This document shows positions 54,191 through 64,000 of a stretch of DNA of 64,000 nucleotides, piece after piece. Source of the stretch: Chlorocebus sabaeus. Taxonomy: Eukaryota; Chordata; Mammalia; Primates; Cercopithecidae. How positions within the stretch are numbered: the first letter of the stretch is position 1; each line of letters starts with the position of its first letter. The stretch is taken from NCBI RefSeq assembly GCF_047675955.1, contig NC_132925.1, positions 72,855,622 through 72,919,621 on the forward strand, read 5' to 3'. The position numbers and the translations under genes were made by a program. The notes beneath the pieces are model-generated. The model was given only the letters and a program-made list of their open reading frames with translations. It was not told where the DNA came from and ran no database searches.

Positions 54191-55617
54191 GTTCTCTTAG
54201 CAAAAGCCTAGAATATACATGGTAAAGTGTTCACTGGATCCACGAAAACCTGGAAGTGTATCTGAAACCTTGAACATATTTGCATTTTTTGGGGGGCAGA
54301 GGTATATAGCTTTCATAAGATTCTCAAAGGAGTTAAGTGCCCGTGTGAACACAGCATTTTCTATAACCACTAACCTGAACTATTAAAAAAAAATCAAAGT
54401 AATGTCCCACTAATCCTGTACCAAACTAAAATTTTACTTTATTTGAGGGTCTGATTTTACTACCTATTAAAGAATTAAAAAATCTGGAGGAGTGATTTTT
54501 GTTAGCACTGTGCTGCTTTTACCTGAAAAACAAAAAGAATTCATAGAAATCTCATTAAATTATTTCTCCCTTAATTAAATCAGAACACACAAATGAGTAT
54601 TACCCAGAGCAGTAATTATTATGCAATAACCAGCACTTGTGAGGCTCAGAAGGACTATGACCCACAAAGGAAAGTGAAAGCAAATGTCACACTGAATTTG
54701 AATTGACATGAAAATGGGCATATTGATGAATGATAATGATGAGAACAGGCACAGTGGTGGAGAGGCTGGAACAATACAGAAAGTACAGGAAAATCTGAAG
54801 GATCACTCATGGCATTCACAAGGTATAAGTGCTGCAGCACAGTCCTTTGAAGCTCTGACCTCAGAATGAAGGTAAATTCCGGGGGGAGTCCCTGAGAGAA
54901 AGGTCATCACAAATCGCACACTGTGGAGATGCAAAGACTTAGTATCTGAAACTCTTTAATTTCATCTGACCTAGTATGCTATCACCAGCTTGGCGGAAAA
55001 AAAAAAAAAAAAAATTTGAAATCCGCCACCACAGCTGTCCCTTACCACTGTTTGTTTCTAAAATATCAACACCTGGCACCCCACAGTTGTGCTCTCAAAA
55101 CCAGGAATTATTGCTTTGACTAAAAGGAGCAAGCATGGAAACAGCAAGCACGTGTGACTGTGGCTGACAAATGGCTTGTGTCAAATTCTTGGGAGATAAA
55201 TATGCGACCCCCTCCCACGGAGGCTGCACAGATGGATCTTCTTGTAAATCCAATCTCCAGTCAAAGCCACTCTTTGCTTAGGTCACAAGAACTCTAGCTT
55301 TTACCTCTCAATGATGAGAAGCCGACATTAAGGACAACGACCCCCCGACCCCTGCCCTACTAAATCATACCACTGGGAAGATCCCAGATCATGAGGTCAA
55401 ATGCAAAATCATGGGACATGCTGGTGCCTCATGGTCCGGACGTCAGATGTCATACACACACAGTAGCCTCAGTCATTCCTGACAGTGCCATTTCAAAGGG
55501 GAAAAATGTTGTTTTTTCCTCCTTTTGGCATAATAGTCAGTTAATATTTCAACATTTACAAGAAACCACAATCTGCTTTCTTTTTCTTTAGGATTCACCT
55601 TGAATTTCTTAATATGA
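54191..55617. other. Unassigned, partly CpG-retaining
   Basis: No repeat recognised over 1.4 kb apart from an A19-type run at 54996-55014. 55190-55450 keeps several CpGs and contains GACGTCA (55439-55445), the core of a CRE-like site. No convincing exon. Confidence 0.4.
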
Positions 55618-55870
55618 CAGAGTAGTTAAAAGCTTGAATCTTAAGTGGAGGCCTAGCTGTGACCTCTAGCTCTACTGCTCCTTAGCTGTATGACCTTGGG
55701 CACAGTACTCTCTCACTCTGAGCTCTAGTTTGCTTATCAGGAAAATAGCAAGAGTAATAGTATCTGTTTTGAAGGACAGTGAGAAGTAAATAATATGATT
55801 TGCGTATAGTTCACAACAGTGCCTGTTGTTGAGCCAATGTCAGAGCTCAAGAGTTGGTGGGTATTGTAAA
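55618..55870 (+). mobile_element. MIR SINE
   Basis: Sense MIR: GAGTAGTTAAAAGCTTGAAT, CTTAGCTGTATGACCTTGGG, CTAGTTTGCTTATCAGGAAA, AGTTCACAACAGTGCCTG. Confidence 0.85.
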
Positions 55871-56367
55871 GCCTCAAAGTGGTGTTGATGGCTTTTCATA
55901 TATTATCTCATTTCATCTTAATCATGTTAACTGATGAAATCAGAAAAAATTAATGATTGGGAAAAAAATATGTTCTGAAATTTTTTTGAAAGAAAAACCC
56001 CATTGCTATAGGAAAACATATCTTAGTATTTCTTATACCTTTGTAATTTTGTGTGTGTAAGTTTCTGTGATATTTGAAGGAAGTACCTTTTCCCATCAAT
56101 AATGTTCCCTCATCCTGTCTGATGAATTTAGCTCCAGGTAAAATTGGTCAGGGCACTTTGATATTTAGCCTTTCACTGAATGAACAGACCATTTTGCTCA
56201 GCACAAGGCCACTGACTATAGGGCTAGGAGGTGATGTCATTAAGTTGCAAAAGGGGTGAACTCCAGAATAAGCAGAAACAGAGCAGGAGTTGCTTTAGGA
56301 GACTTGTGGTTTGGGGGGCCTTTGGAAGTCATAGAAGTATATGATGAGTAAATAAGATGAAAAGATA
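55871..56367. other. Unassigned
   Basis: No repeat or gene recognised; the short frame at 56074-56259 has no distinguishing pattern. Confidence 0.35.
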
Positions 56368-56670
56368 GGCCGGGGCACAGTGGCTCACACCTGTAATCCC
56401 AGCACTTTGGGAGGCAGAGGCAGGTGGATCTCCTCAGGTCAGGAGTTCGAGACCAGCTTGGCCAACATGGTAAAAACCCGTCTCTACTAAAAATCCCCAA
56501 AATTAGTCAGGCCTGGTAGTAGGCACCTGTAATCCCAGCTACTAGGGAGGCTGAGGCAGGAGAATTGCTTGAACCTGGGAGGTAGAGGTTGCAGTGAGCC
56601 AAGATCATGCCCCTGCACTCCAGCCTGGGCAACAAGAGCAAAATTCTGTCCCAGAAAAGAAAAAAAAAAA
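56368..56670 (+). mobile_element. Alu (AluS-type), full length
   Basis: Sense Alu from GGCCGGGGCACAGTGG to an A-rich tail; short target duplication gaaaagata at 56359-56367 and 56671-56679. Confidence 0.95.
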
Positions 56671-56679
56671 GAAAAGATA

Positions 56680-57564
56680 AATACTATTCAGGATTCAAAC
56701 TGTTTATTTCAAATGACAGTTGTATTTTTTTATTTCTTCCTCTTTGGTGATATATCTGAACTTGAAACTATAAAGTTTGAATAGTTGCCAACAAAATAAC
56801 CCAATAAGCTTTATGATTCATTTTGCTTCATTTCCTTTGAAGATCAAAATTAATCTGAAACTCACTTATAAATAGCTAAAAATTAAATGATACTAATTGC
56901 TCACATTCTTGGGATTGATCCATAACTAGGTTCCAGTCGGGTAACAGAAGAGCTATTTGATAATCCTGACCTTTGGAGTTCTCCTCTTAAATATAAGATG
57001 ATTACAGGCATGAGAAACAGCCTGGGTACTTCATAACATGCTCACTCTAAGATTTCTACTTCAAGAAGTCTATTTGGAACTCAACTCTGTTTATTAATCT
57101 GTATGAGGAAAATGTCTTCATTTTCAGAAAAAAAGAGGCCTCAAGATGCATCTACTCAATTCCTCAGTAATTTCTAAGGCACATTTTTTTCCATTTGGAA
57201 CCTTGTGACTTATGAGAGGAACACTCAAAGACCCTCTCTACTCCATCTTACACATGTAAAATAATAACCCAAGGTCACATAGACTTTTTGTCATTGAGCT
57301 GGATCTAGCAGTTAGGTCTTCTGATTCTTGGTTCAGTATTCCATTCAGTTAATGAAATAAATGCAGAAAGAGTTTGGGGGACGTTTTTAGTGTATTTTCT
57401 TTATGGAATAATACAGTCACATTGACTTTCATCAGCAGGCTTATTTAAATCCTACCTAGTTGTTCCCCTTTATTACCAATAATGCTTCTATAAAGTGACT
57501 TGAGGTACATGTAATTAAATGTTAACTGGAACATAGAATAACTGAATATGTAATTGTGGTGTAC
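56680..57564. other. Unassigned, with a MIR fragment near 57250-57345
   Basis: ATCTTACACATGTAAAATAA, CCCAAGGTCACATAGACTTT and GGTCTTCTGATTCTTGGTTC fit a reverse-complement MIR. The remainder is unrecognised. Confidence 0.45.
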
Positions 57565-57766
57565 CAGGTAGGGTTATATGGTTACAAGGAACAAAACCTG
57601 GACAACTTAAGCCAAAAATGAATATGTTGAAGGACATGAGGGATCACACAGAATCAAAGCAACACTTAAAGAACAAGATCCAGAAGGGCACAAAGCAGGG
57701 TAGTACTGGGGTCTCGTTATCCAGGTAGCAGAATTGGGTCAAGCTTCTCCAACTCAGTGCAATTGG
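57565..57766. repeat. Ancient interspersed repeat, family not assigned (may resume at ~58065)
   Basis: GGTTACAAGGAACAAAACCT, GACAACTTAAGCCAAAAATG and TCACACAGAATCAAAGCAAC read like an old interspersed repeat. A possible continuation lies at 58065-58290, which would make the Tigger-type copy between them a later insertion. Confidence 0.35.
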
Positions 57767-58062
57767 CCCTTCATATCTGTAGATTCAGCATCTACAGATT
57801 CAACCAACTACAGATTGAAAATGTTCAGGAAAAGCTAATAAAAATAATACAACAATTTAAAAAAGATAATACAGCATAACAACTGTTACATAGCATTGAC
57901 ATTGTATTATGTATTATAAGTAATCTAGAAATGATTTAATGTATACAGGAGGATGTAGGTAGGTTATATGCAACTATTATGCCATTTTATAGCAGGGACT
58001 TGAGCATCTGTGGATTCTTGTACCTGCTGGGGGCAGATACCAAGGATGAATGTATGAAGTTT
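57767..58062 (+). mobile_element. Tigger-type (MER2/MER44-like) DNA transposon relic
   Basis: GGCCCTTCATATCTGTAGAT, CAACCAACTACAGATTGAAA, AACAACTGTTACATAGCATT, TTGTATTATGTATTATAAGT and the inverted end CTTGAGCATCTGTGGATTCT with TACCTGCTGGGGGC. Non-autonomous, with terminal inverted repeats visible in decayed form. Confidence 0.7.
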
Positions 58063-58744
58063 TCATTGATGTTGAAGTTTTTTTGTCCATGTATGACTCT
58101 GCTCAAAATTTGAATTTCCAGGAGGATGACTGAATGGCAGAACTCAGGGCACTTACCTATCCTCTGACATTAAAGCAAGACTGTGCATGTTAGGGAAACA
58201 GGAGATTAGGTACTTTGAAAAGTTCAGGATGAAGTTACCAACGGAAGGGTGAGAGGATGCTGGACAGCGAAAATCACTTCCATCACTCTTGGCTTCCCTT
58301 TAGGGAGGTAATACAGTCCTCTTTGACAAAACCTCTCAAAGTCCAAGCATCTTTAACTCAAGCACATCTTTTAGAAGATGTGACATAAGGACAGGGACAA
58401 CTTTCTACGTTTCTTTAATGTTCTCCCCCCATCATCCTCTCTCCTCTCTTGGGCCACAACCAGGACTTAATAGGCACTTATTATTAGATTGACATGGACT
58501 GAACCACTCAACTAAAGTCATTTGCCTATTGAACCATTGCTCATGGAATGAGACTATTCCATGAGGTTTATAGTCTTATGGACTATTAGAGCCAGGAGAG
58601 CTACTTCATAGACAGTTGAAGTAAATATCATGGAATCTGCAGTGTCATGGTTGCACATCATTTAGTTTATTTGTATCATCAATATCAATGCTAGGAGGAC
58701 CCAAAAGCACAAGTGCCAAGGCCAGATTACCCAAAGTTGAGTAC
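58063..58744. other. Unassigned
   Basis: No gene. 58065-58290 may belong to the old repeat at 57565; 58300-58740 has no recognised element. Confidence 0.35.
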
Positions 58745-58935
58745 ATTGTACCATTAACCACCTATGTAATTTTAGACAAGTTATTTAAACTCTGTATGTC
58801 TCAGATTCCTCATCTGTAAAAATGGAGTTAATAAGCACCTATTTTATATTTTGTTGAGGAGTAGACAACTTATTATATGAAGAATACTTAGAGTACCCAG
58901 TTGATGACAACTTAGTTGCTGTCATTATCACCATT
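58745..58935 (+). mobile_element. MIR SINE
   Basis: Sense MIR: AATTTTAGACAAGTTATTTA, CAGATTCCTCATCTGTAAAA, ATGGAGTTAATAAGCACCTA, GAATACTTAGAGTACCCAGT. Confidence 0.85.
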
Positions 58936-60159
58936 ATCAACATCATCATGGAAACTTTCAGACATTTTAGTTGACATTTGAGTCAGGATGGGTTGCTTTT
59001 TTCTAGTTTCTGTGCCCTTTTTGGGATGTGGCATAAGATGGGTTGTAACAACAAGATAATGTTTAATAAGCTAACTGCATTTGCAACTTGTGCTAAAGGT
59101 TTACTTTTTCCTCTTAAGCTCTTCCTTAAAAATTGCCTTGACAATTTTTACTTTCTTTGTAAATACAAAACTTATAAGCAGAATCAGCGAAATTCATGGA
59201 GGATCTGCATTTATTTCTTTCTAAGGCTTTGGATCTGCATTTACAATGGCTACACATTTAATCAGTGAATTGTGTTGTGATTATTCACTGCCCATTAATC
59301 AGCTTGCCCCCTTAAAAGGTGACAAATGGTGGTTCCTTTTAAGTTTCAGAGGCCAGTTTAATCTGGGCCTTCTGTTGCTTTGTTAGGGAAATCAAACTCC
59401 CAGAATTGTTCTTTGGCTTTCCCTTGTTGCTCAGAGGTCATGGGAAAGTCGATGTGAGAACCGCAGCGTGATTCATCATCGCCTGACGAAATAGTGTGAC
59501 ACCTAGAAACTGCGTTCTAACCAGTGGCACTCACATTCTCTGTCTGTTAAATCATCTACTAGAAAGCAAATGCAGTGGTGACTCTGAGCACGATAGGTAA
59601 TATGTGGTCACTCCTGGTGTTAAAGCTGTTTCCAACTAGAGTGATATAAGTGACAGAAGATAATTGGGTGTTTCAACCCGTTTGTGTCTGCCTCTATGAA
59701 GAACATTTTTAGAACCTTCCTTCTTTCCTTGAGTCTTTACTTTTTATGCATTTGCAATAAAGGTGATAAAATAACTGCATAAATAAAACTTTGCAGTCCA
59801 TGTCAAAGAACAGCCTACTCCGAAAGAAGGTATTTAAATATGGTACTGTGAGCAGCTGTCTACGTCTTGTAGATTTTTATGCTTGGGATGTTCTACACAG
59901 TGAATTTCATTACACAGTGAATGTTCTCATTTTGTAGAAATTAGAGAATTGTCTATTGGAGACAAACTTCAGTGTCTTGATTAGTGGTCAGCTTGGTGAC
60001 TTCTATTTCCTCTCCTTTTTCTGGCAGAGAGCCTTCCTTGAGTCTCAGGGAGGGAAAAAACTTTCATCTTAGAGGCAGAAAATGCATCCAGTTATGACAG
60101 CTACATGCTTACATGCCTTCAGTGTACAACCCCTTTCTGCTCAAAACTACATACTTTTC
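58936..60159. other. Non-repeat DNA, possible conserved element at 59280-59900
   Basis: No repeat is recognised over 1.2 kb. 59450-59514 holds six CpGs in 65 bases, unusual next to CpG-poor surroundings, and the stretch is compositionally balanced. The frame at 58978-59268 is Phe/Leu/Lys-rich and not convincing. It may be a non-coding regulatory element. Confidence 0.4.
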
Positions 60160-60380
60160 TTTTTTCTCCTTTCTTTCCATTCTCTCCTTCCGTCTCCTGC
60201 CTCTCCTTCCCTCTCCTCCCTCCCCCTCCACCCTTTCCCCCCCTCCCTCCCTCCCTCCCTCCTTCCTCCCTCCCTCCCTCCCTCCCTCCCTCCCTCCCTC
60301 CCTCCCTCCCTTCCTTCCTTCCTTCCTTCCTTCCTTCCTTCCTTCCTTCCTTCCTTCCTTCCTTCCTTCCTTCCTTCCTT
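60160..60380. repeat. Long polypyrimidine microsatellite, (CCCT)n then (CCTT)n
   Basis: A C/T-only region begins near 60160 and becomes regular at 60237: about 18 units of CCCT to 60310, then about 17 units of CCTT to 60380. It abuts the T-rich tail end of a minus-strand Alu. Overlapping frames coding Pro/Ser/Leu/Phe or Gly/Arg/Lys/Glu repeats on both strands are artefacts of the repeat. Confidence 0.97.
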
Positions 60381-60661
60381 TTCTCAGCATCTTGCTCTGT
60401 CACCCAGGCTGCAGTACAGTGGCATGGTCACAGCTCATGATGACCTCGACCTCCCCAGGCTCAGGTGATCCTCCCAACTCAGCCTCCCGAGTAGCTGAGA
60501 CCACGGGCGTGTGCCAGCATGCCTGGCTAATTTTTTGTATTTTTTGTAGAGATGGAGTTTTGTCGTTTGCCTAGGCCGGCCTCAAACTCCTGGGCCTAAT
60601 CAATCCACCTGCATCAGCCTCCCAAAGTACTGGAATTACAGGTGTGAGCCACCATGCCCGG
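60381..60661 (-). mobile_element. Alu (AluJ-type)
   Basis: Reverse-complement Alu from TTCTCAGCATCTTGCTCTGT to CCACCATGCCCGG, with more divergence than the other Alus. The pyrimidine microsatellite on its left probably grew from its tail. Confidence 0.93.
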
Positions 60662-60730
60662 ACCTTCCTTCTTTTGTTTCTTCCTTTCTTCTTTCCCTCT
60701 CTCTTTCCTTCCTTTTTCCTTCCTTACACA
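60662..60730. repeat. Irregular CT-rich tract
   Basis: ACCTTCCTTCTTTTGTTTCT and TTCCTTCCTTTTTCCTTCCT lie on the other side of the Alu, so the Alu may have inserted into an existing pyrimidine tract. Confidence 0.7.
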
Positions 60731-60734
60731 TATT

Positions 60735-60865
60735 AAGCATTTACTTTCAACTCCTATGTGTCACCTCTGTACTAAGCCCCTCAGAAAGAGAATAAGACAA
60801 GGTCCAGTCCCCTGCCTTCATTTTGCCCAGAGACAATTGGGGAAACAGACAAGTAAACTAACATG
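60735..60865 (-). mobile_element. L2 3' end
   Basis: GTCACCTCTGTACTAAGCCC, AAGACAAGGTCCAGTCCCCT and GGGGAAACAGACAAGTAAAC are the reverse-complement L2 end. Confidence 0.7.
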
Positions 60866-60877
60866 AAAAGGTTAGAG

Positions 60878-61012
60878 CCTCACTATTCCAAGTGTGATCC
60901 CCTGGGAACTTGTTAGAAATACAGAATCTCAGCCCCACCCCAGACCTACTAAGTGAGAGTCCACGTATTTGCAAGTTCCCCAGGTGATCTTGTTAGATGT
61001 ATGTGCAAAGTG
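60878..61012 (-). mobile_element. MER5A-type hAT-Charlie relic
   Basis: CCAAGTGTGATCCCCTGGGA, CTTGTTAGAAATACAGAATC, CCCACCCCAGACCTACTAAG and GTTCCCCAGGTGATCTTGTT are MER5A in order. Second copy in the window (other at 42556). Confidence 0.82.
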
Positions 61013-61639
61013 CTGTACTGGGAAAGGTTAGGGGCCAGACAGCCAAGTGAGGGCACAGGCTGTGAAACCATCTTAACTCTGTGAGTTCCATGTCTTCCCA
61101 CGCACAATCCCATAGCAACCCTGCTGTCCAGTTAGCACTGTGTCCTCAGGACCATGCAGCTGTACTGTGCCAAGGGTGTGGGGGAAAAGTAGGTCAAACT
61201 CTGCAGACTGCAGGCCACAACTCCAGGGAGTGTGACTCACACCCCCTTATATGCAACACCATTAGGTATCCCTAAGGCAAAGAATAAGCCTTTAGCTCTT
61301 CTACTCACCCACAATCCCTACAGAGGGAAGGGAAAACCTTAGGTCAAAGGTCAAAGCCCCTGAATAGCAGATTAAGTGAGGTTGATCTGGTTATATATAT
61401 TTCTCTAGTAAGTTTTCTGTTTTCACCCTCCTACTTCTAATACTTCTTTGAAAATCTGATGAAAGTTATGTGTCTTTTTCCCAAACACAGAGGGAAGATA
61501 CATGAATTTATACATCCTTTAAGACACTTACAGGACCCCTCAAACCCAGTTGAGGACCCCCTTAGGTTCACCTTTCTCCAGGAGGTTAAGAACTACTGAC
61601 TTGCAGAAACGTTCGATGGATTTATAATAGCTACATTTT
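61013..61639. other. Unassigned
   Basis: No recognised repeat; a 64-codon frame at 61081-61275 has no family resemblance. Ordinary non-coding DNA as far as can be seen. Confidence 0.4.
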
Positions 61640-61890
61640 CTATAGCATATTGAAAGCTTTTACTCCATGCCAGAAATTATACTGAGCAATTTCCAAACAT
61701 TTTATTGATTAATGCTTGCAGCAGTACTGTCTGGTAGGCCTTTATCAACATCATTTTACAGATGAGGAAACTGAAGGATAGAGAGGTTTTCAAATCATCC
61801 AAGGTCATACCCTACAAAAAGACAGAAGTGGAAATCAAACAGCAATCTATCAGACTGCAGCACGCATGCAACTTCACCACACAACTGTCT
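61640..61890 (-). mobile_element. MIR SINE
   Basis: ACTCCATGCCAGAAATTATA, CATTTTACAGATGAGGAAAC, GAAGGATAGAGAGGTTTTCA and CATCCAAGGTCATACCCTAC follow the reverse-complement MIR. Confidence 0.85.
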
Positions 61891-61944
61891 CCTCAGGATG
61901 AAACACTACCTTTGAAAAAAAAAAAAGACAACAAATACATGTAA

Positions 61945-62010
61945 TGTCATTGAGCTGCATACTTAAAAAATGGCTAGAATAATAGATTTTATGTTATATA
62001 AATAAGGCAA
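61945..62010 (+). mobile_element. L1M-type 3' tail relic
   Basis: TTGAGCTGCATACTTAAAAA and TAGATTTTATGTTATATAAA match the end of old L1 3'UTRs. Confidence 0.5.
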
Positions 62011-62122
62011 TAACCAAGAATATATGCCTCACAGAGCATGATGCTTGGAAATGTTCAATGTTTCCAAGTCCCTCTAGACTCCTTGATTCACCATCCTTTT
62101 TCTTAAAAAGTAATGAAATACC

Positions 62123-62449
62123 GTCTTGGCACGGTGGCTCATGCCTGTAATCCCAGCACTTTGGGAGGCCAAGGTGGGTGGATCACCTGAGGTCAGGAGT
62201 TGGAGACCAGGCCTGACCAACATGGAGAAACCCCATCTCTACTAAAAATACAAAATTAGCTGGGTGTGGTGGCACATGCCTATAATTCCAGCTTCTAGGG
62301 TTACTAGGGAGGCTGAGGCAGGAGAATCGCTTGAACCTGGGAAGCAGAGGTTGCAGTGAACTGAGATCGTACCATTGCACTCCAGCCTGGGCAACAAGAG
62401 CGAAACTCTTTCTCAAAAAAAAAAAGAAAAAAAGAAAGAAAGAAAAAGA
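62123..62449 (+). mobile_element. Alu (AluS-type), full length
   Basis: Sense Alu with a ~13-base insertion near 62296 (a repeat of CTAGGG) and a decayed AAAG-rich tail. Perfect 18-base target duplication (aaaaagtaatgaaatacc) at 62105-62122 and 62450-62467. Confidence 0.95.
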
Positions 62450-62657
62450 AAAAAGTAATGAAATACCAAACCAAAATTTAGGCATCTCTGTCCCTTGCTC
62501 ACCACAATTGAAAACCCTAACTACAGAATGATCAAACTACAGACCCATCTAAAGTCCCCAAGTACTGTTTATAGGAAAGACTTTCAACTTATGGTTACCC
62601 TTGAATATGCCAGATATTTGATATATTCTTGTAGGTCTTTCAAGTTATAGAACTTTT

Positions 62658-63184
62658 TTTATTTCAGTTGGTTTTCAGGAACAGGTGGTATTTGGTCACA
62701 TGAATAAGTTCTTTAGTGGTGATTTCTTAGATTTTGGTGCACCCACAACCCAAGCAGTGTATACTGTATCCAGTGTGTATTCTTTTAGCCCTCAACCCTT
62801 CCCACCCTTTTCCCCAATTCCCCAAAGTCCATTGTATCATTCTTATGCCTTTGCATCCTCACAGCCTAGCTTCCATTTATGAATAAGAACATATGATGTT
62901 TCGTTTTCCATTCCTGAGTTACTTCAGTTAGAATAATGGTCTCCAGTTCCATCCAGGATGCTGTAAATACCATTATCATGTTCTTTTTTATGGCTGATTA
63001 GTATTCCATGGTGAGTGTGTGTATATATATATATTTATATATATATGGCTGAGAAGTATTCCATGGTATATAAATATGCAATATATACATCACATTTTCC
63101 TTATTCACTGGTTGCTTGATGAGCATTTCGGCTGGTTCTATAATTTTGCAATTGTGAATTATGCTGCTACATGTCCAATTTGAT
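62658..63184 (-). mobile_element. 5'-truncated L1 3' end with perfect 17-base duplication
   Basis: Reverse-complement primate L1 3'UTR: GGTTTTCAGGAACAGGTGGT, TTTAGTGGTGATTTCTTAGA, TCCCCAAAGTCCATTGTATC, GAGTTACTTCAGTTAGAATA. caagttatagaactttt stands at 62641-62657 and at 63185-63201. An internal ~60-base duplication (62989-63070) contains TATATA-rich sequence between two TAGTATTCCATGGT/AAGTATTCCATGGT copies. Confidence 0.93.
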
Positions 63185-63304
63185 CAAGTTATAGAACTTT
63201 TAAAGAAATATCATTGTTTTTTATTCTATCCTTAGCTAGCAATATGAGAAATCCTGTCGAATAGCAATGTTTAAATATTTTATTCCCAGTGTTAAGGGCC
63301 ACCT

Positions 63305-63545
63305 AGAAGAGTGGTTTAAGAGCATGGATTCCGACTGGTTCAAATCTTGCATCATTAGTTCTGCAATCTAGGGCAAGTTTTACCCTTTATATGGCTTCAT
63401 TTTCTTATCAGTAAAATGGAGATAATAGTGAGATAAGCCTTCCAGAGTGGTTGTGATGATTAAATGTGATGATACAGTAAAATTTCTTGTAGAATGCCTG
63501 GTCCATGAAGAGTGAGTGCTTAACAAATACTAGTGTTGGTGAGAA
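63305..63545 (+). mobile_element. MIR SINE
   Basis: Sense MIR: GAGTGGTTTAAGAGCATGGA, CAATCTAGGGCAAGTTTTAC, TTCTTATCAGTAAAATGGAG, GAATGCCTGGTCCATGAAGA. Confidence 0.85.
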
Positions 63546-63689
63546 GGGGATGATGATATCATTATTCAGATTCTGAAGAGTCTCCTGAATCATTTGGCAT
63601 GTCATCTCATGACTTACTTCCTTCAATACTCCATCCCTGTGACCTTGATCTCTGTGGATTTTCATTATTGACAAAATAAGCACCTTTTC

Positions 63690-64000
63690 CATTTTATGAA
63701 GAATAATTGAAGTACACCAAAATACACATATTTAAAATGCATAAGTTGATGTGCTGATGTTCATATTTACTCGTGGAACTATCACCACAATCAAGATAAT
63801 GAACATATCCATCACCCCCAAAAAGTTTCTTTGTACTCCCTTTGTTATCCCTCCCTCCCTCTCCCAATGCCAACCCCAAGCAATCACTGATCTGCTCTCT
63901 GATAGACTCCTCTTGAGGTATATTAAAGCATACTGAGGTTTCCTCTGCATTTTCTGTTTGACTGAGCATATCATTTTGCCCTCTCCTTAAATGTAATTAC
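63690..64000 (-). mobile_element. L1M-type 3'UTR fragment, continues beyond window
   Basis: TATTTAAAATGCATAAGTTG, CTATCACCACAATCAAGATA, CATATCCATCACCCCCAAAA and GCAATCACTGATCTGCTCTC are the reverse complement of an old L1 3'UTR. Frames of 61-91 codons over it are accidental. Confidence 0.8.

Noticed and set aside
60082..60574. Six overlapping open frames of 93-153 codons on both strands
   Set aside because: They are products of the CCCT/CCTT tetranucleotide repeat, which has no stop codons in several frames. Composition is pure Pro/Ser/Leu/Phe or Gly/Arg/Lys/Glu.

Overview
This window is nuclear DNA of a catarrhine primate, most likely an Old World monkey (macaque/baboon type). It holds Alu, L1 (primate and older mammalian lineages), L2, MIR, MaLR/THE1-type LTRs and MER-type DNA-transposon relics. 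The two youngest AluY copies (about 30262 and 53233) carry a combination of substitutions that I associate with cercopithecid AluY lineages rather than the human AluY consensus: CTCAAGCCTG near the start, GCCGAGACGGG, an ACTAGCC or AGGTGGC type second-half signature, and GAGCTGAGATCYGGCC. I see no host protein-coding gene, exon series, tRNA, rRNA or CRISPR array. Every long open frame that I could identify is either a decayed L1 frame or a chance frame in a repeat.

Layout. 1-5005 is a minus-strand primate L1 with its 5' end inside the window and its 3' end off the left edge; its ORF1 frame is canonical in length and broken by only two nonsense codons. 5-12 kb holds L2, an L1 fragment and unassigned DNA. 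12-21 kb is sparse: Alu, MIR, a solo LTR and unassigned stretches, including a candidate CTCF site near 12190. 21.4-34 kb is one large nested structure: an old minus-strand L1M (21445-34022) was split by a younger minus-strand L1 (22789-29041), and five Alus, an MST/MLT1-type LTR and an L1 tail were then inserted into the pair. 34-41.5 kb mixes unassigned DNA, L1M 3' ends and several L2 copies. 41.8-42.3 kb is a MIR hit twice at the same site, first by a 5'-truncated L1 and then by a polyadenylated piece of a THE1-type LTR. 42.8-54 kb is again nested: an L1P 3' end carrying an Alu and a THE1 LTR, then plus-strand L1M/L1MA relics, one of which is split by a nearly complete 6.4 kb minus-strand L1 (45511-51994) with target-site duplications and a probable short 3' transduction. 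54-64 kb is mostly non-repetitive with scattered Alu, MIR, L2, MER5A and Tigger-type copies, a long CCCT/CCTT microsatellite (60237-60380) and a CpG-retaining block near 59450-59515.

No genes work together here. What the window shows is a stratified history of retrotransposition: element on element, with target-site duplications that let the order be read. No previously undescribed functional system was found. The best leads are the two same-site double insertions, the retrocopied THE1 LTR fragment, the 3'-transduction candidates, and a few non-repeat blocks that could be regulatory. Family names rest on recognition by eye, not on a database search; coordinates of old repeats are good to roughly 10-30 bases.
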